From positions 157,762,714 to 157,826,713 of the forward strand of contig CM061142.1 of the NCBI GenBank assembly GCA_030789695.1: a DNA stretch of 64,000 bases, written 5' to 3'. Source of the stretch: Scilla litardierei (Eukaryota > Streptophyta > Magnoliopsida > Asparagales > Asparagaceae). Made by a program: the position numbers and the translations under genes. The notes beneath the pieces were generated by a model. It made no database searches. It had not been told where the DNA came from and saw nothing but the letters and a program-made list of their open reading frames with translations. This document shows, piece by piece, positions 1 to 9,825 of this stretch (its first letter is position 1; each line of letters starts with the position of its first letter).

Positions 1-961
1 AATATTGTAAATAATATGAAATTTTGGGCTGATTAATTGCCTGTCACCATCCACTAAGATTTCTGGGTTGATTCTTTGCTCATCTAGTTTCGTTTATTTA
101 CGATTTTGCCATTGTAGTTAGTAATTAGGTTTTAGTTCAATGTCATTCTTGTAAATATGTGATTCACTATGGGCTGTTTTGTAATTAAGCTAAATTTAGT
201 TATAAATGAACACTAACCTGTCGATTTCGCCGTCCCCCTCGATTTCGATTTCCCCTTCGATTTTGCCCGCGAGAATGGCGAGGCCTAGGGCTGTCTGCTG
301 TCGAGCCTTCGTCGATTGCTTAGCTCCGGTCATAGGGTTGCTCCAGTCCGCGAGAATGGTCGAGGGTTTCTACGCTTGGGTTGCTCCGATCCTCCACGAG
401 AATCGCCGATGGCTAGGGTTGCTCCTGTCCTCCGCGAGAATCACCGATGGCTAGGGTTGCTCCGGTCCTCCTCAGTCAGAGTTCTGGTTGCTCAGCTCCA
501 TCCGTCAACTGAAGGTCAGAAATTTGGAGAGAAGTTTTCGATTTTTTTGCTCGATGCAAAGGTAAGGACCGTGACTTCTCCCCCTTTTAAAGCTCTTCTC
601 CTTCATATTGAATCACATGCTTCCTTTTTCGCTAGCTGTTTGGTCACAGGGGTTGTTGTTCACTCACGGGGGTTGTTGTTCACTCACGGGGGTGGGGGAA
701 ATCACGTGTCTTCTTCTTCTTGTTTGGATTAGGGTGTAGGGTTAGGGTGTAAGGTTAGGGTTAGGGGTCATGTTCCCTAACGTGGGATTCCTGTTCAGTC
801 ACGGGGCATCTTGGGTTTTTTCAATTTTCATTACATTTTCTAGCCGGAACCCTAGGGTTCCGGCCGATACCGATTTCTATTGTCAGTTTCGGACCGGTAC
901 TGGGCGGTACCGGTCCGATGCGCCCGATACCAAGCAGTATCGGGCGAGACCTCAATCCATG
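1..961. repeat. Probable 3' part of a non-autonomous hAT-like element
   Basis: The right end at 961 (...CAATCCATG) and the preceding CG-rich palindromic subterminal block (about 840-955, repeated CGGCCGATACC / GGTACCGG motifs) match the right end of the hAT-like element at 46046-47483. The layout before it is also alike: a GC-rich exon-like part with degenerate ~38-bp repeats (about 335-475), a GTAAG-like donor near 560 and a CT-rich tract. No left end or target duplication is visible, so it may be truncated or begin before the window. Short open frames here are probably not genes. Confidence 0.4.
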
Positions 962-3056
962 GCCGGACTTAATATGGATGTGAAACTTGTCGATCCGTGT
1001 AAATGGCCGATTCGTGTAACTCATCCAGGAGCTCATCAATCACATGGATGTGAAACTTGTCGAGGACAGTCTCCTTATTCAACGTCATGTGGTCTACACA
1101 GAAATGCCAACTCCTGTCCTCATTTACCAGCAACATGGGGCTATAAAAGGGACTCGCGCTCGGCTGAATAACACCTGCCCGCACCATCTCTGCCACCATC
1201 CTCTATATCTCATCCTTCTGGGCCTGAGGGTAACGATAAGTCCTCACGCTGATAGAACACACGCCTTCTTGCAACACTATCACATGCTCATGGTCCCTAG
1301 GGGTGGAAGACTCTGGGACTCCTGGAAAACCTCCTCAAACTGCCCAACAACTATCCTACCTCCGGTGGAATGGTCTACCCGCTCTCAGCCACCCCTTCTT
1401 CCTCCTGCACTAGCCCCTGCATCGCCACCAAGAAGCATCCCCCTGTGACTGAATGGTCTTGACTATGGTCTTCAGAGAAACCATGGTCTTGCATAGGCTT
1501 GGGTCTCTCTGTAATTCTCCCTGTGATACCACCGTCTTCCCGTCCTAGAACTTCATCCTGAGCATTTTCCAGTTTATCTTCATGTCCCCAAGAGTCTGCA
1601 ACCACAGCATGTCCAGAATCACATCAGTGCTCCCGAGGTCCAAAGGCAGGAAGTCACCTCCTGAATGTCCTGCAACGTCAAGATAAGCCAGTGGCACACT
1701 CCTCGGCTGCTCTCCATCTGGTCTGTCCACATCATGACACCAAAACTGCCAGTGTCCAACTGCATGCCCTGCTGCTCCACTACTCTCATGAAGATAAAAT
1801 TATGGGTGGTCCCACTGTCAATCAGCATTGTCACTACCTGGTCATAAATATGTTCTGTTAACTTCATGAAATGGTTCGGGGTGAATCCTACCACGGAGTT
1901 TAAGAAAACTCAGCCACATCCAGATGATGATGCTCCCCCTGCTCAGCCTCTATAATCTCAACATTATCTATGTCGTTCTCCTCATCCTTCAGTATCAGCA
2001 CCTACAGCTTGCGTACTGCGCACATATATCCTGGGGTGAACCTCTCATCGCATCTAAAGCAAAGCCACTTGTGCTTCTCTCCCTCATCTCTGTATCTGTC
2101 ATCCTCCTGAACTGCCTTCTTGTCTGTGGTGCCCTGCTCTACTCCCCACTCTTCTATCCGCTAGCCTGGTCTGCTCCAGTCGATGCCTTCTGTCTCTGTC
2201 TCTGCCTGGCTGCAGGAAACTGGTCCACTCCAACTGCCCCTCGACCTTCGCTCCTCCATAAGGCGGTCCTTTACCATCTGGGCTAACTCCATGGCATCCA
2301 TCAACCCCTGGGATCTATGCAGCCGTAGCTCTGTACGAGTAGTAGCCTTCGGTCCCTTCATGAAGCGGCTCTCCAGTGTCTCCCTAGATACCTCGTACAC
2401 ACCCTGACAGTGCCTTGGACCGCTCCTTGTACTCCACTGTGTCGTCCTGCCTGAGAGAGTTACTGATTCTGCAAATTCCCTACACGAGTCTCAGGGAACC
2501 TCTCCACCAAGCCGTCCTTAATCTCCTCCCACAAACGAAAACCACGATGCTGCTCCCTCCATTGAAACCACGCGAGGGTATTCCCTTCTAAATACACTGC
2601 TGCCGCCTCCAACTTCTTCTGCTCTTTTATGCGAGACACAGAAAAAATTTCTCCGCCCTGTATATCCAAGCATAAGGATCATTACACTTGAATATGGGCA
2701 TATTCAGCCTCCAAATCCTGCTATCCAACCCAAAGTTCTCTTGCTCTGCATGCCCCTCGTAGTGTCTAGGACGGTGCAGGTGCCTCCGTAATCTCTCCAG
2801 GCATCACCACCAGCTTATGAGTCCCGATCATCCCCCTCTTTGTCGTCGTCTCCCGAGCACCCCTCATAGGTCAGGGGTGGGCGTCGCCGTCTCACTGTCG
2901 CATATCGGAGACCGTGGGGCCCTCGAAACTCATCTACGTCGTCACCGGTCTCCTAAAAGTCTCCTGGAAGGAAGTCATCCTTGTGCGCTGCTCTGGGATA
3001 GTCCTGAAAACCTTGTCGATACTCCGGAGGGTCTCTCGCTGCCGGCCAGCACTCCC

Positions 3057-3440
3057 TATGCTCCGTGCGGTCTCGCTTGTGCCCTGCAGGGGCGTGGCAG
3101 CTCTATAGGGCCACGACAGGGCCAGAGCGGCCCTGGGGAAGGGCCGTTGGGCCTTGTCGGTCCTACCCTGGGCACGCGTGGCCCCTCTGGTGGTCAGAAG
3201 GGGCCTCCGTACCCCTGATATGGTTAGCAGGGGTTGGACGTCCCTGCGGAAGGTCCGCAGGGGTCGGCCGACCCCGTCGGGTCTCCCAGGGGCATGCAAC
3301 CTTGCGGATGAGCCGCAGGGGACGACCTTCCGCAGGGGTCGGCCGACCCCGTCGGGTCTCCCAGGGGGTGTGCGACCCTGCGAATGAGCCGCAGGGGACG
3401 CGCGGCCCTGCTGTGGCCTCCTGAGGGGTCGGTTGGGGCT
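3057..3440. repeat. GC-rich degenerate repeats in gag leader
   Basis: GC-rich block with recurring GGGGTCGGCCGACCCC and CCGCAGGGG motifs between the gag start and capsid part of the gypsy fragment. Its base composition is far above the AT-rich surroundings. The same position is occupied by 30-bp repeats in three other gypsy elements of this window. Confidence 0.7.
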
Positions 3441-3783
3441 GCCGCCCCCTTGGAGGCCGCAGCGTCCGATGAAGACTCGTCGATGTCCGTGAGTCGTTCG
3501 TCTTCATAATCCATCGACATGCACTTGTCCTTGTTCAAAATTGTCGTCTATTTCACCCGATTAGGATTTGCACCGTCGTCTCCCTCTTTCGTCGCGAGGA
3601 GCACAAGTTGTTGCATGATCTGCTTTAGGGCTTCACCTTGTTTCTCTTGAGATTCCATCACCTTCGCTGGGGTTTCACCGTGCTTGGTTAGGGTTTGCTT
3701 CACGCCCCCGTTCGCCGTGGTATTTTTCTTCAAAAGCGTTGAATTTGTCATTGGATCTCGTCGTCGCCGTCATGAATCGTTGA

Positions 3784-3796
3784 GGCTCTGATATCA
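3784..3796 (-). other. Primer-binding site of the gypsy fragment
   Basis: The minus strand reads TGATATCAGAGCC directly inside the LTR start at 3800, one base away from the initiator-Met tRNA type site TGGTATCAGAGC. It shows that the element is in minus orientation and that its 5' LTR lies to the right. Confidence 0.7.
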
Positions 3797-3799
3797 AAT

Positions 3800-4150
3800 T
3801 GATATGAACCAATGCAAAGAACTGATTTTTATTAGATAAAAACTAAAAATATAAAGATAACTGACCACAATTGAAGAGGTGGTCGTTCTCTCAAGACGCA
3901 AATTATAGAGGACGTCTGCACTCTCTCGAAGAATGAGGGATAATGTCACCTCTCAATCAGTAAACTCACAAAATAAGCATAAGAAAATCCCTCCCACCTA
4001 TGGTCTATATATAGAGTCCAGATTTTAACATATTTGCAAATAAACCCCCTACAATAATAAAATTCACAAGAAAGCCCAGAAAGTTTGCAAATACATCCAT
4101 AGGTCATGTGCATAGGCCTGCCTTCCTCTAGCTTACCGACGGCCCTCTCC
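3800..4150 (-). repeat. 5' LTR of the gypsy fragment
   Basis: Starts with TGATATGAACC next to the primer-binding site. It contains a TATATATAGA box-like run near 4005-4015 and the 'ctctcgaagaatgaggg' type stretch found in other LTRs here. The right boundary is uncertain because no second LTR is available for comparison. Confidence 0.5.
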
Positions 4151-5151
4151 TACACCGCCGCTGATGCACGCGATGAGCCCGTCTATTTTAATTTTATTCC
4201 CTATATATCCAAAGGAACTACCATTTCCAATATAAAAACGAGAAGAATTAAAAATAATTTCCGTAGAAAATATTGAAGAGAGAAACATAACATAGAAGAA
4301 ACAGAAAGTGTTTTTTCAATCAAAGAAAAACAGAGATGTTATTGTATAAAATTACGCTTAACGAGTTGAGTCCGAGCCGAGCCTTGTGATGCCCAAGCTC
4401 GTTTATTAATTTTGGGGAGCTTATATTTTTGGCTCACTTAGGTTAATAACGAGCCGAACAAGCTTTTAGCAAAGCTTATCTTGAGCCGAGCCTCGAGCTT
4501 GTTGAGAATATTAGCAATCCTCCCCCAAATATAAGTTGGCAACCCAAATTAGAAATACATTCCATTTGATGTGACCTACCACATTTAACTCCTTATAAAC
4601 AAAAATGCAAACAACTGGGTTGTGTTTTACCCTCAAATCAAGCGGCAACAAACTAGTCAATTTTATGACTATGCTTGCTTCCACTTTTTGCAGGGTTAAA
4701 ACATATCAAAATATTTTGCAAATTTTATGTTAAGTATATACATGTTAGATGAAATATGGATGTACTTGTTCTTTTCCAATTGTCTAATATACTCTTTCTA
4801 ATTTTGACAAATTTAATACCAAAGGTCAATTTATCTTGCCTTTGTTTTTTTCCTTCCCTCTAGTTTTATGGTTGAGATAAAAAACAGCAAAATGAGTTGG
4901 CATATAATCGTATGGTATCCAATGTTATATAAGCTCTTTTGGTAACAAAGAGGCAAATCTGTTATGGAAGCCAGTGGATACTAATTATAACAATTTTGGC
5001 TCTTATATGTGAATTTCCATAAGCTCGGTTGGTGAATAAATTTTGTTATGTCCACTAGAAATATACCTGAAGTTGCGGCCTTTATCTAAGCCGCAGAACT
5101 TCCTTTTCTGCTCATTTTTTACAGTTAATATGATTTTTTTCATCTTTGCAG
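4151..5151. other. Non-coding; repeat rich in GAGCC/CTCGAGC motifs at 4340-4510
   Basis: No exon is recognised. At about 4340-4510 there is a dispersed-repeat signature with direct and inverted GAGCCGAG, CTCGTT and AAGCTT motifs, probably a MITE or hAT-type fragment. The rest is AT-rich and, from its position upstream of an internal exon, is probably intron of the EF-hand gene. Confidence 0.4.
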
Positions 5152-5348
5152 ATGAAGATTCCAATGGTACAATAGATCGAGAAGAACTGCATCATTGTAT
5201 CCAGAAGCTAGAAATCAATTTTTCAGAAGAGGATATCAATGATCTTTTTGAAGCATGTGATATAAATGAAGACATGGGAATAAAATTTAACGAGTTCATT
5301 GTCCTTCTCTGCCTCGTTTATCTCCTCAAGGAACCACCTGCTGAACAA
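5152..5348 (+). CDS. EF-hand gene, internal exon (hands 1 and 2)
   Basis: 197 bp. It begins with the last two bases of a split Asp codon after TTTGCAG and ends in phase 0 at GAACAA|GTAGTA. It carries EF-hand loop 1 and the weaker loop 2. The open frame continues past the donor to 5405, but that tail is not family-like and is read as intron. Confidence 0.85.
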
Positions 5349-8187
5349 GTAGTATCCTTCAATATCACTGATTGCAATTTACTAGTTGCATGTCGTGATG
5401 CATGAGTACAAGAACAATTTAGGGCTGAATTTAATTTAATTATTAATTATTAACATAGTATCAATTTTGCAAAGTTTTTGAACACAATACACTTATTTAA
5501 AAGGGACATCCCTTCCATCATTCAACCGTATTTGCAAATCATTTACAATTTATTTGCAATATGTATTGTCAAATATGATATATCAATTTTAGTTAACAAA
5601 CTATACCTTGTAAGTAGGATGTAGAAATACTCTCATTGTGAAGTTTCTATAGAATTTACTGCAACTTAAGCAACTTGAGTGGGTGTGGGACTAGTGAGAG
5701 GTCGGATTGACAATTTAGAAATAATGGTTCAGGGAGAAGAACTAATTTATAAATTGAAGTTTTATAAAACTAATACATTTAATTAGGTAAGGAGGTTTGA
5801 GTAATTTTTCATTGATAGAATTTGAGTTAAGTGTTTCTAAGAGGTGATTATATTGTTAAAACCTTTCGTGTATTCTACAGTAAATGATGCTACGATGCAA
5901 GTTTTACTTTGGTTGACCAATGATAGTATGTGAAATGAGCTATGTAGGAGCTTAGTATGCATGACATGGATATAGAGTTATATATGAGCTATGTATCGTC
6001 ATATTTCTTTAGGTAAAGAGAATTTCATATAGATTATGATAAAAACAAAGGAGGTACATCTTTTAATATAGTGTAGATGAGTTATCAATTCACACACACG
6101 CTATCAATGTAGTGTAGATCAGGTATTATGTTCATCTGGATTTCAATTGCCATCGTTACATTCGCTCAAGAACTTACCATATAAGTCCTATACCATTTCT
6201 CTTCTATGAACCAGTTAAGGTAGTTTTAGGTTACAGAGAAAATTTTGCCTGTGAGGTCGATTGCTCCATGCCAGATAGATTGTTGGGAATGAATGATAAT
6301 ACATATTATCACTGTATCATCATGAGTAGTTGTGCAGATGAATTGGAGTTCCCAATTAGGAAATATGCTGGAGTAGATATCCTTTTGTTTCTATATTGCA
6401 TTCACTTGAAGAGACTATGTCCATATTATATCGTGCCAGAAATATATCTCATATACATATCGTATACATAATTAACTATATATGAATGATATAAGCTTTT
6501 ATAAAGTATGTTTAGAGTAAACTTGTCTCGATAAGCCGCATTAAAGTATGAATTCATAAGCACTAACTGATGGTAAAATCATTTCAATAACATCAAAAAT
6601 GAAAACATGAACCTACCAAGTGACATACTTTCAAAATATGATAATTGATCTTGAAGTAGAGGTAGAGATTCAGAGAGACTAGGTGAAAGAGTGATTGAGA
6701 GATTTCCACATATTGTTGCTTCCTTGCTGAATCCTTGCAGTGAAAGATTGAAGGAGAGGCGGAAACTTAGAGAGAGTGCTCAAGACCGTGCGTCATGCTA
6801 ACATCTTGAAGGTGGGAGAGGGATTGAGAGTGAGAGATCGAGAGAGGCAAATGATCGAGATGAGAAAGACCGGAAGAGAGAGGGTGATGGTGAGAACATC
6901 TGCAAGAACTACTATGATGACAAGGGAAAGCGGGACAATGAGGAGTGAGAGGGCAAACGATGAGGACGACAAGAGGGAGTGCAATGCCATGGACGACGAT
7001 GCTAACAACGTTGAAAACGAAGACGGAATAATAAACGAGAGAGGAGATATTGACGGCAAGAAAGCAGTGTGTTAAATGAAGAGAGCGAGAGAGGAATTAA
7101 TAAATTTATCCAATTTCTTGTATAGTCCTTTTATAATTTTCATCTAGGTGTCAGGATATGGTTGGGGTTGCTGCAGATCCAATTGCTTAAAAGTTCATTT
7201 AAAAAAAATCGGCCTGACTTTTTATAATTTTCATCTAGGTGTCGGGATATGGTTGGGTTTGCTTCAGATCCAATTGCTTAAAAGTTCATTTAAAAATATC
7301 GGCCGACTTTAAAACAACAGTTACATCAGTTGATGTGTCGGGTAGCAGCCGAGATTGCACCAACATCGCCATGAAAAGGCAAGGGATATGATGGTAAGGT
7401 TAAAACCCGACATTTCGGGTGATATTTCTGAATCTGGGCAACATTTAGAACACTGATAAAATGAGGAAGAACCAAATGAAAAGAGAGGTTGTTGCGACAT
7501 TTTCTACTGCTGTTATTTTCTAGGCTGCATGCATATAGAACTGTGTGAACTATCACTTTTTGTTTCCTTGACCCAATGGTAGGAATCTCATATGGGGTTC
7601 CCTGATCTCGAAGTGACTTTTAAAACTTTGGTCAATGCATTTGTCTTCTTGGACAAGAATATGGATGGATATGTTAGCAAGAGCGAGATGGTGCATGCTA
7701 TTAACGAGACCACATCTGGTGAACGTTCGTCAGGACGCATAGCCATGAGAAGATTTGGTTAGTTTCCCCATCACTTCCTTACGTATAAACATCCATGGAT
7801 GCACACATTTTTGCAGCATACATACACCACCCTCTTTCAACTGTATGTGAGATCGCTGAGCACCCGACTTGTTCGGCTCCCTGCTACTTTTTTCCCCCTG
7901 CCAAGCTGGCCAATATTCATATGAACATCAGCAATTGTGCTATTGCATATCATTGCAGATGTCAGAAATGGCCTGATATGTGCTGGAACCACAACAGAAT
8001 GCGAGTTGTGCGTCTTTACATTACATCTACTTCTGCATAACGTGGTACTGTTTTTTTCTTTATGTTTTTTTTTCCAACAGAAGAGATGGACTGGGATAAA
8101 AACGGAACAGTGACGTTCAAGGAGTTTCTCTTTGCTTTTACTCAGTGGGTGGGCATTGACGATGTCGAAGATGACTACGAAGACTAG
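5152..8187 (+). CDS. EF-hand calcium-binding protein, CML21/CML22-like (5'-partial)
   Basis: Three exons join in frame: 5152-5348, 7583-7757 and 8081-8187 (stop TAG). All junctions are AG/GT: acceptors TTTGCAG, ATGGTAG and CCAACAG; donors CAA|GTAGTA and TTTG|GTTAGT. They encode the last ~160 residues. Four EF-hand loops are visible. Loop 1 (DEDSNGTIDREE), loop 3 (DKNMDGYVSKSE) and loop 4 (DWDKNGTVTFKE) are canonical 12-residue loops with acidic/Asn ligands at 1, 3 and 5 and Glu at 12. Loop 2 (DINEDMGIKFNE) has Met instead of Gly at position 6. The segment NEFIVLLCL.YLL between hands 2 and 3, the link EEMDW before hand 4 and the acidic tail DDVEDDYED are hallmarks of the plant CML21/CML22-type proteins. 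The role is Ca2+ sensing; partners are unknown. The first exon ends in phase 1 upstream of 5152, and no exon encoding the N-terminus is seen between 1 and 5151, so it probably lies before the window. Confidence 0.88.
5349..7582 (+). other. Intron of the EF-hand gene
   Basis: 2.2 kb between the exons for hands 1-2 and hand 3. It holds a purine-rich stretch at about 6650-7080, a tandem duplication at 7128-7309 and otherwise nothing recognisable. Confidence 0.75.
7128..7309. repeat. 91-bp tandem duplication in intron
   Basis: Two copies of a unit starting with TTTATAATTTTCATCTAGG, the second offset by 91 bp, with a few substitutions and a short poly-A length difference. Confidence 0.85.
7583..7757 (+). 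CDS. EF-hand gene, exon with hand 3
   Basis: 175 bp after acceptor CCAATGGTAG, ending TTTG|GTTAGT. It encodes ESHMGFPDLEV, a helix, the loop DKNMDGYVSKSE and the linker to hand 4. It starts in phase 0, matching the previous donor, and ends in phase 1, matching the next acceptor. Confidence 0.87.
8081..8187 (+). CDS. EF-hand gene, terminal exon (hand 4)
   Basis: 107 bp after a poly-T tract and CCAACAG. It encodes EEMDWDKNGTVTFKEF, the aromatic segment LFAFTQWVG and an acidic C-terminus, then TAG. The 3' UTR follows in 8188 to about 8600. Confidence 0.88.
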
Positions 8188-9264
8188 GAATGGGTTGCAT
8201 GAATCCTGCTGGTTGTTTTTAACCTCTGAGAATGTCTGCAGGTTTGGCCTGCGGAAGTATAAAAGATGGCCAAGATGACATCACAGCCTCCGTGCTTCAA
8301 AATAATGGCAGTTTGGGATTCAAAAACTGAGCTTCAGCCGATTTATTCCCTTTATTGTGGGTTGTCATGTAAATAGACCCATAAAAGCTGCTGTTTCTTT
8401 AACCAGATACTGTTAGCACTTTTAATTCTGCCGCTGGAGGATGTAATTTCTTTTGGACTAGACAGAACAATGCCTAGATGCAGTGATGAAAAAACATATC
8501 GTATGTTGGTTCTGTCCACAACTTTTATCCATTTCATTACACTCATGCCTGCTTTGTATCCGACTACATAATTTTATCCATTTCATTATTCATTGTTGAT
8601 TTGCTTATTTTGATCCTAAAGTTTGAAGCGAAGGCTTTGTTCTTGTCATTGTTTTCACCCTCCATATCTTCAATAGTTGCTCGTATTGTTTTCACCATCC
8701 ATAATGTACCATTGAATGACCGGAAAATTGCAATTCTCTTTTTGCATCCTTTCTCATCCCTTGAGAAAAGCTATGGGAGCAGGGATGAGAACATTGTCCA
8801 TGAAATCTAAGCATTCATGTCCAATCGCAGGGACTTGTCTATCAGAAATCGACAATGTAATAACTGCAGTAAGAACAGTAATCAATCAATGACTGCAATA
8901 TGCAAAACCTATATCTCAGACTCAGCCGACTGGCTTGAATCTCAGTCAATACCAAATATGCATTTGGGCTGTTGGGAAAATCCATATAGCCATGGTTCGT
9001 AACTTCATGTTTCACAAATCCTGAGGTACAAACAATGGAGGTCCCTCTTCTTAACAATGAGCATCAGCGAGTTTAGTAGAAATAGCGTAGAAATAATACA
9101 CGGCATAGAATGATGCAGGCCATGCATATAAATTATCCAGCCACATCCTAAACAACAATCATACATCTCTGGATTATACAATACATGCTTTGCGCCCTAA
9201 GCATACCCATTACCCACTACCTAAATCCAATCATACAATCGCATATCTCATTCCATGCATCGGT
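8188..9264. other. Convergent intergenic region (two 3' UTRs)
   Basis: 1.08 kb between the stop codon of the + strand EF-hand gene and the stop codon of the - strand PHL7-like gene. No further gene or transposon is recognised. The transcripts may nearly meet or overlap here. Confidence 0.7.
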
Positions 9265-9825
9265 TTAATCATCATCGCCTCCTGAAGTCCCTGATGAATC
9301 AAACTGTCCCACACCAACTGGGAAATGCAAGCACGGTTGCTGGAAGTCCGAGCCCGAGCTTGACTCTAGTATGTGATGGGTCAGCACGAGCTCTCCCTTC
9401 CCATGCCCTGATCCACCACTGCCATTGCTGCTGTGTCGCTGCCTCTTTATAGCGCTCTCGTGCATCGGGCTCTCTGACGGCGAGCCATTGTGAGCACTAT
9501 AGTCTGGAGTTAGCGGCTCATGACGAGAAGTGAAGGACTCATGATGGGGTAGACTTTTGAAAAGACCTCCAGCAGCTCCACGGTCATCAGTAGTGGCAGC
9601 AGGCTTGTCCTTGAGGGGCAATTCGGATGTTGGGGCAGGGGTTGAGGGGTATGTCTTTTCATCATAGTCTAGGCAGTGGTTTGCGCCCGGGCTGGACCCA
9701 GGAGCAAAAGTACCTGTCGGGCCTGGGGTTTCAGAGAGCACGCCGCTGAGCCTCTGCTGCTCTTCGATGATTTTCTTGAGATACTTGCCCTGGGCTTCTA
9801 TCCGAAGCTGCAGCTGCCTTTGAAC
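9265..9825 (-). CDS. PHL7: PHL7-like exon 6 (end of coiled coil, C-terminus)
   Basis: 561 bp after acceptor TTTGATAG. It starts in phase 0 with [19 protein letters not shown] and [12 protein letters not shown], continues through a low-complexity Ser/Gly/Pro tail with HEPLTPD and KRQR (possible nuclear-localisation patch), and ends GGDDD-TAA. Confidence 0.92.
   Translation of the reverse strand, partial: VQRQLQLRIEAQGKYLKKIIEEQQRLSGVLSETPGPTGTFAPGSSPGANHCLDYDEKTYPSTPAPTSELPLKDKPAATTDDRGAAGGLFKSLPHHESFTSRHEPLTPDYSAHNGSPSESPMHESAIKRQRHSSNGSGGSGHGKGELVLTHHILESSSGSDFQQPCLHFPVGVGQFDSSGTSGGDDD

Larger units (their letters stand above)
969..3799 (-). mobile_element. Decayed Ty3/gypsy internal region (gag, protease, partial RT)
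   Basis: Read on the minus strand from the primer-binding site near 3790, there is a leader/gag start (3548-3751), a GC-rich repeat block (about 3057-3440), a gag capsid segment with the AWFQW and WEEIK...ERF pattern (2460-2669), a further gag segment (2161-2400), an aspartic protease core LIDSGTTHNFI (about 1790-1830) and the start of reverse transcriptase (AGVIQPS.SPF, LNKETV.DKF, VIDELLDELH; 969-1199). Frameshifts and stops break every domain, so it is a pseudo-element. The RT is cut off at about 969 beside the hAT-like end at 961, with a short local duplication around 973-1060. No left LTR is seen. It is the same broad lineage as the intact element at 56155-62101. Confidence 0.85.

Noticed and set aside
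731..766. Telomere-like GGTTAGGG repeats
   Set aside because: Only a few irregular units in a GT-rich stretch; too short and variable to call an interstitial telomere.
5043..5405. Single 120-codon frame taken as the whole EF-hand gene
   Set aside because: The first 36 codons are intron (ends in TTTGCAG) and the last 18 lie beyond the GT donor; only the middle is coding.
6776..7075. 99-codon Arg/Glu-rich + strand frame with an antisense hydrophobic frame
   Set aside because: Purine-rich simple sequence in the EF-hand gene intron; no splice or domain support.
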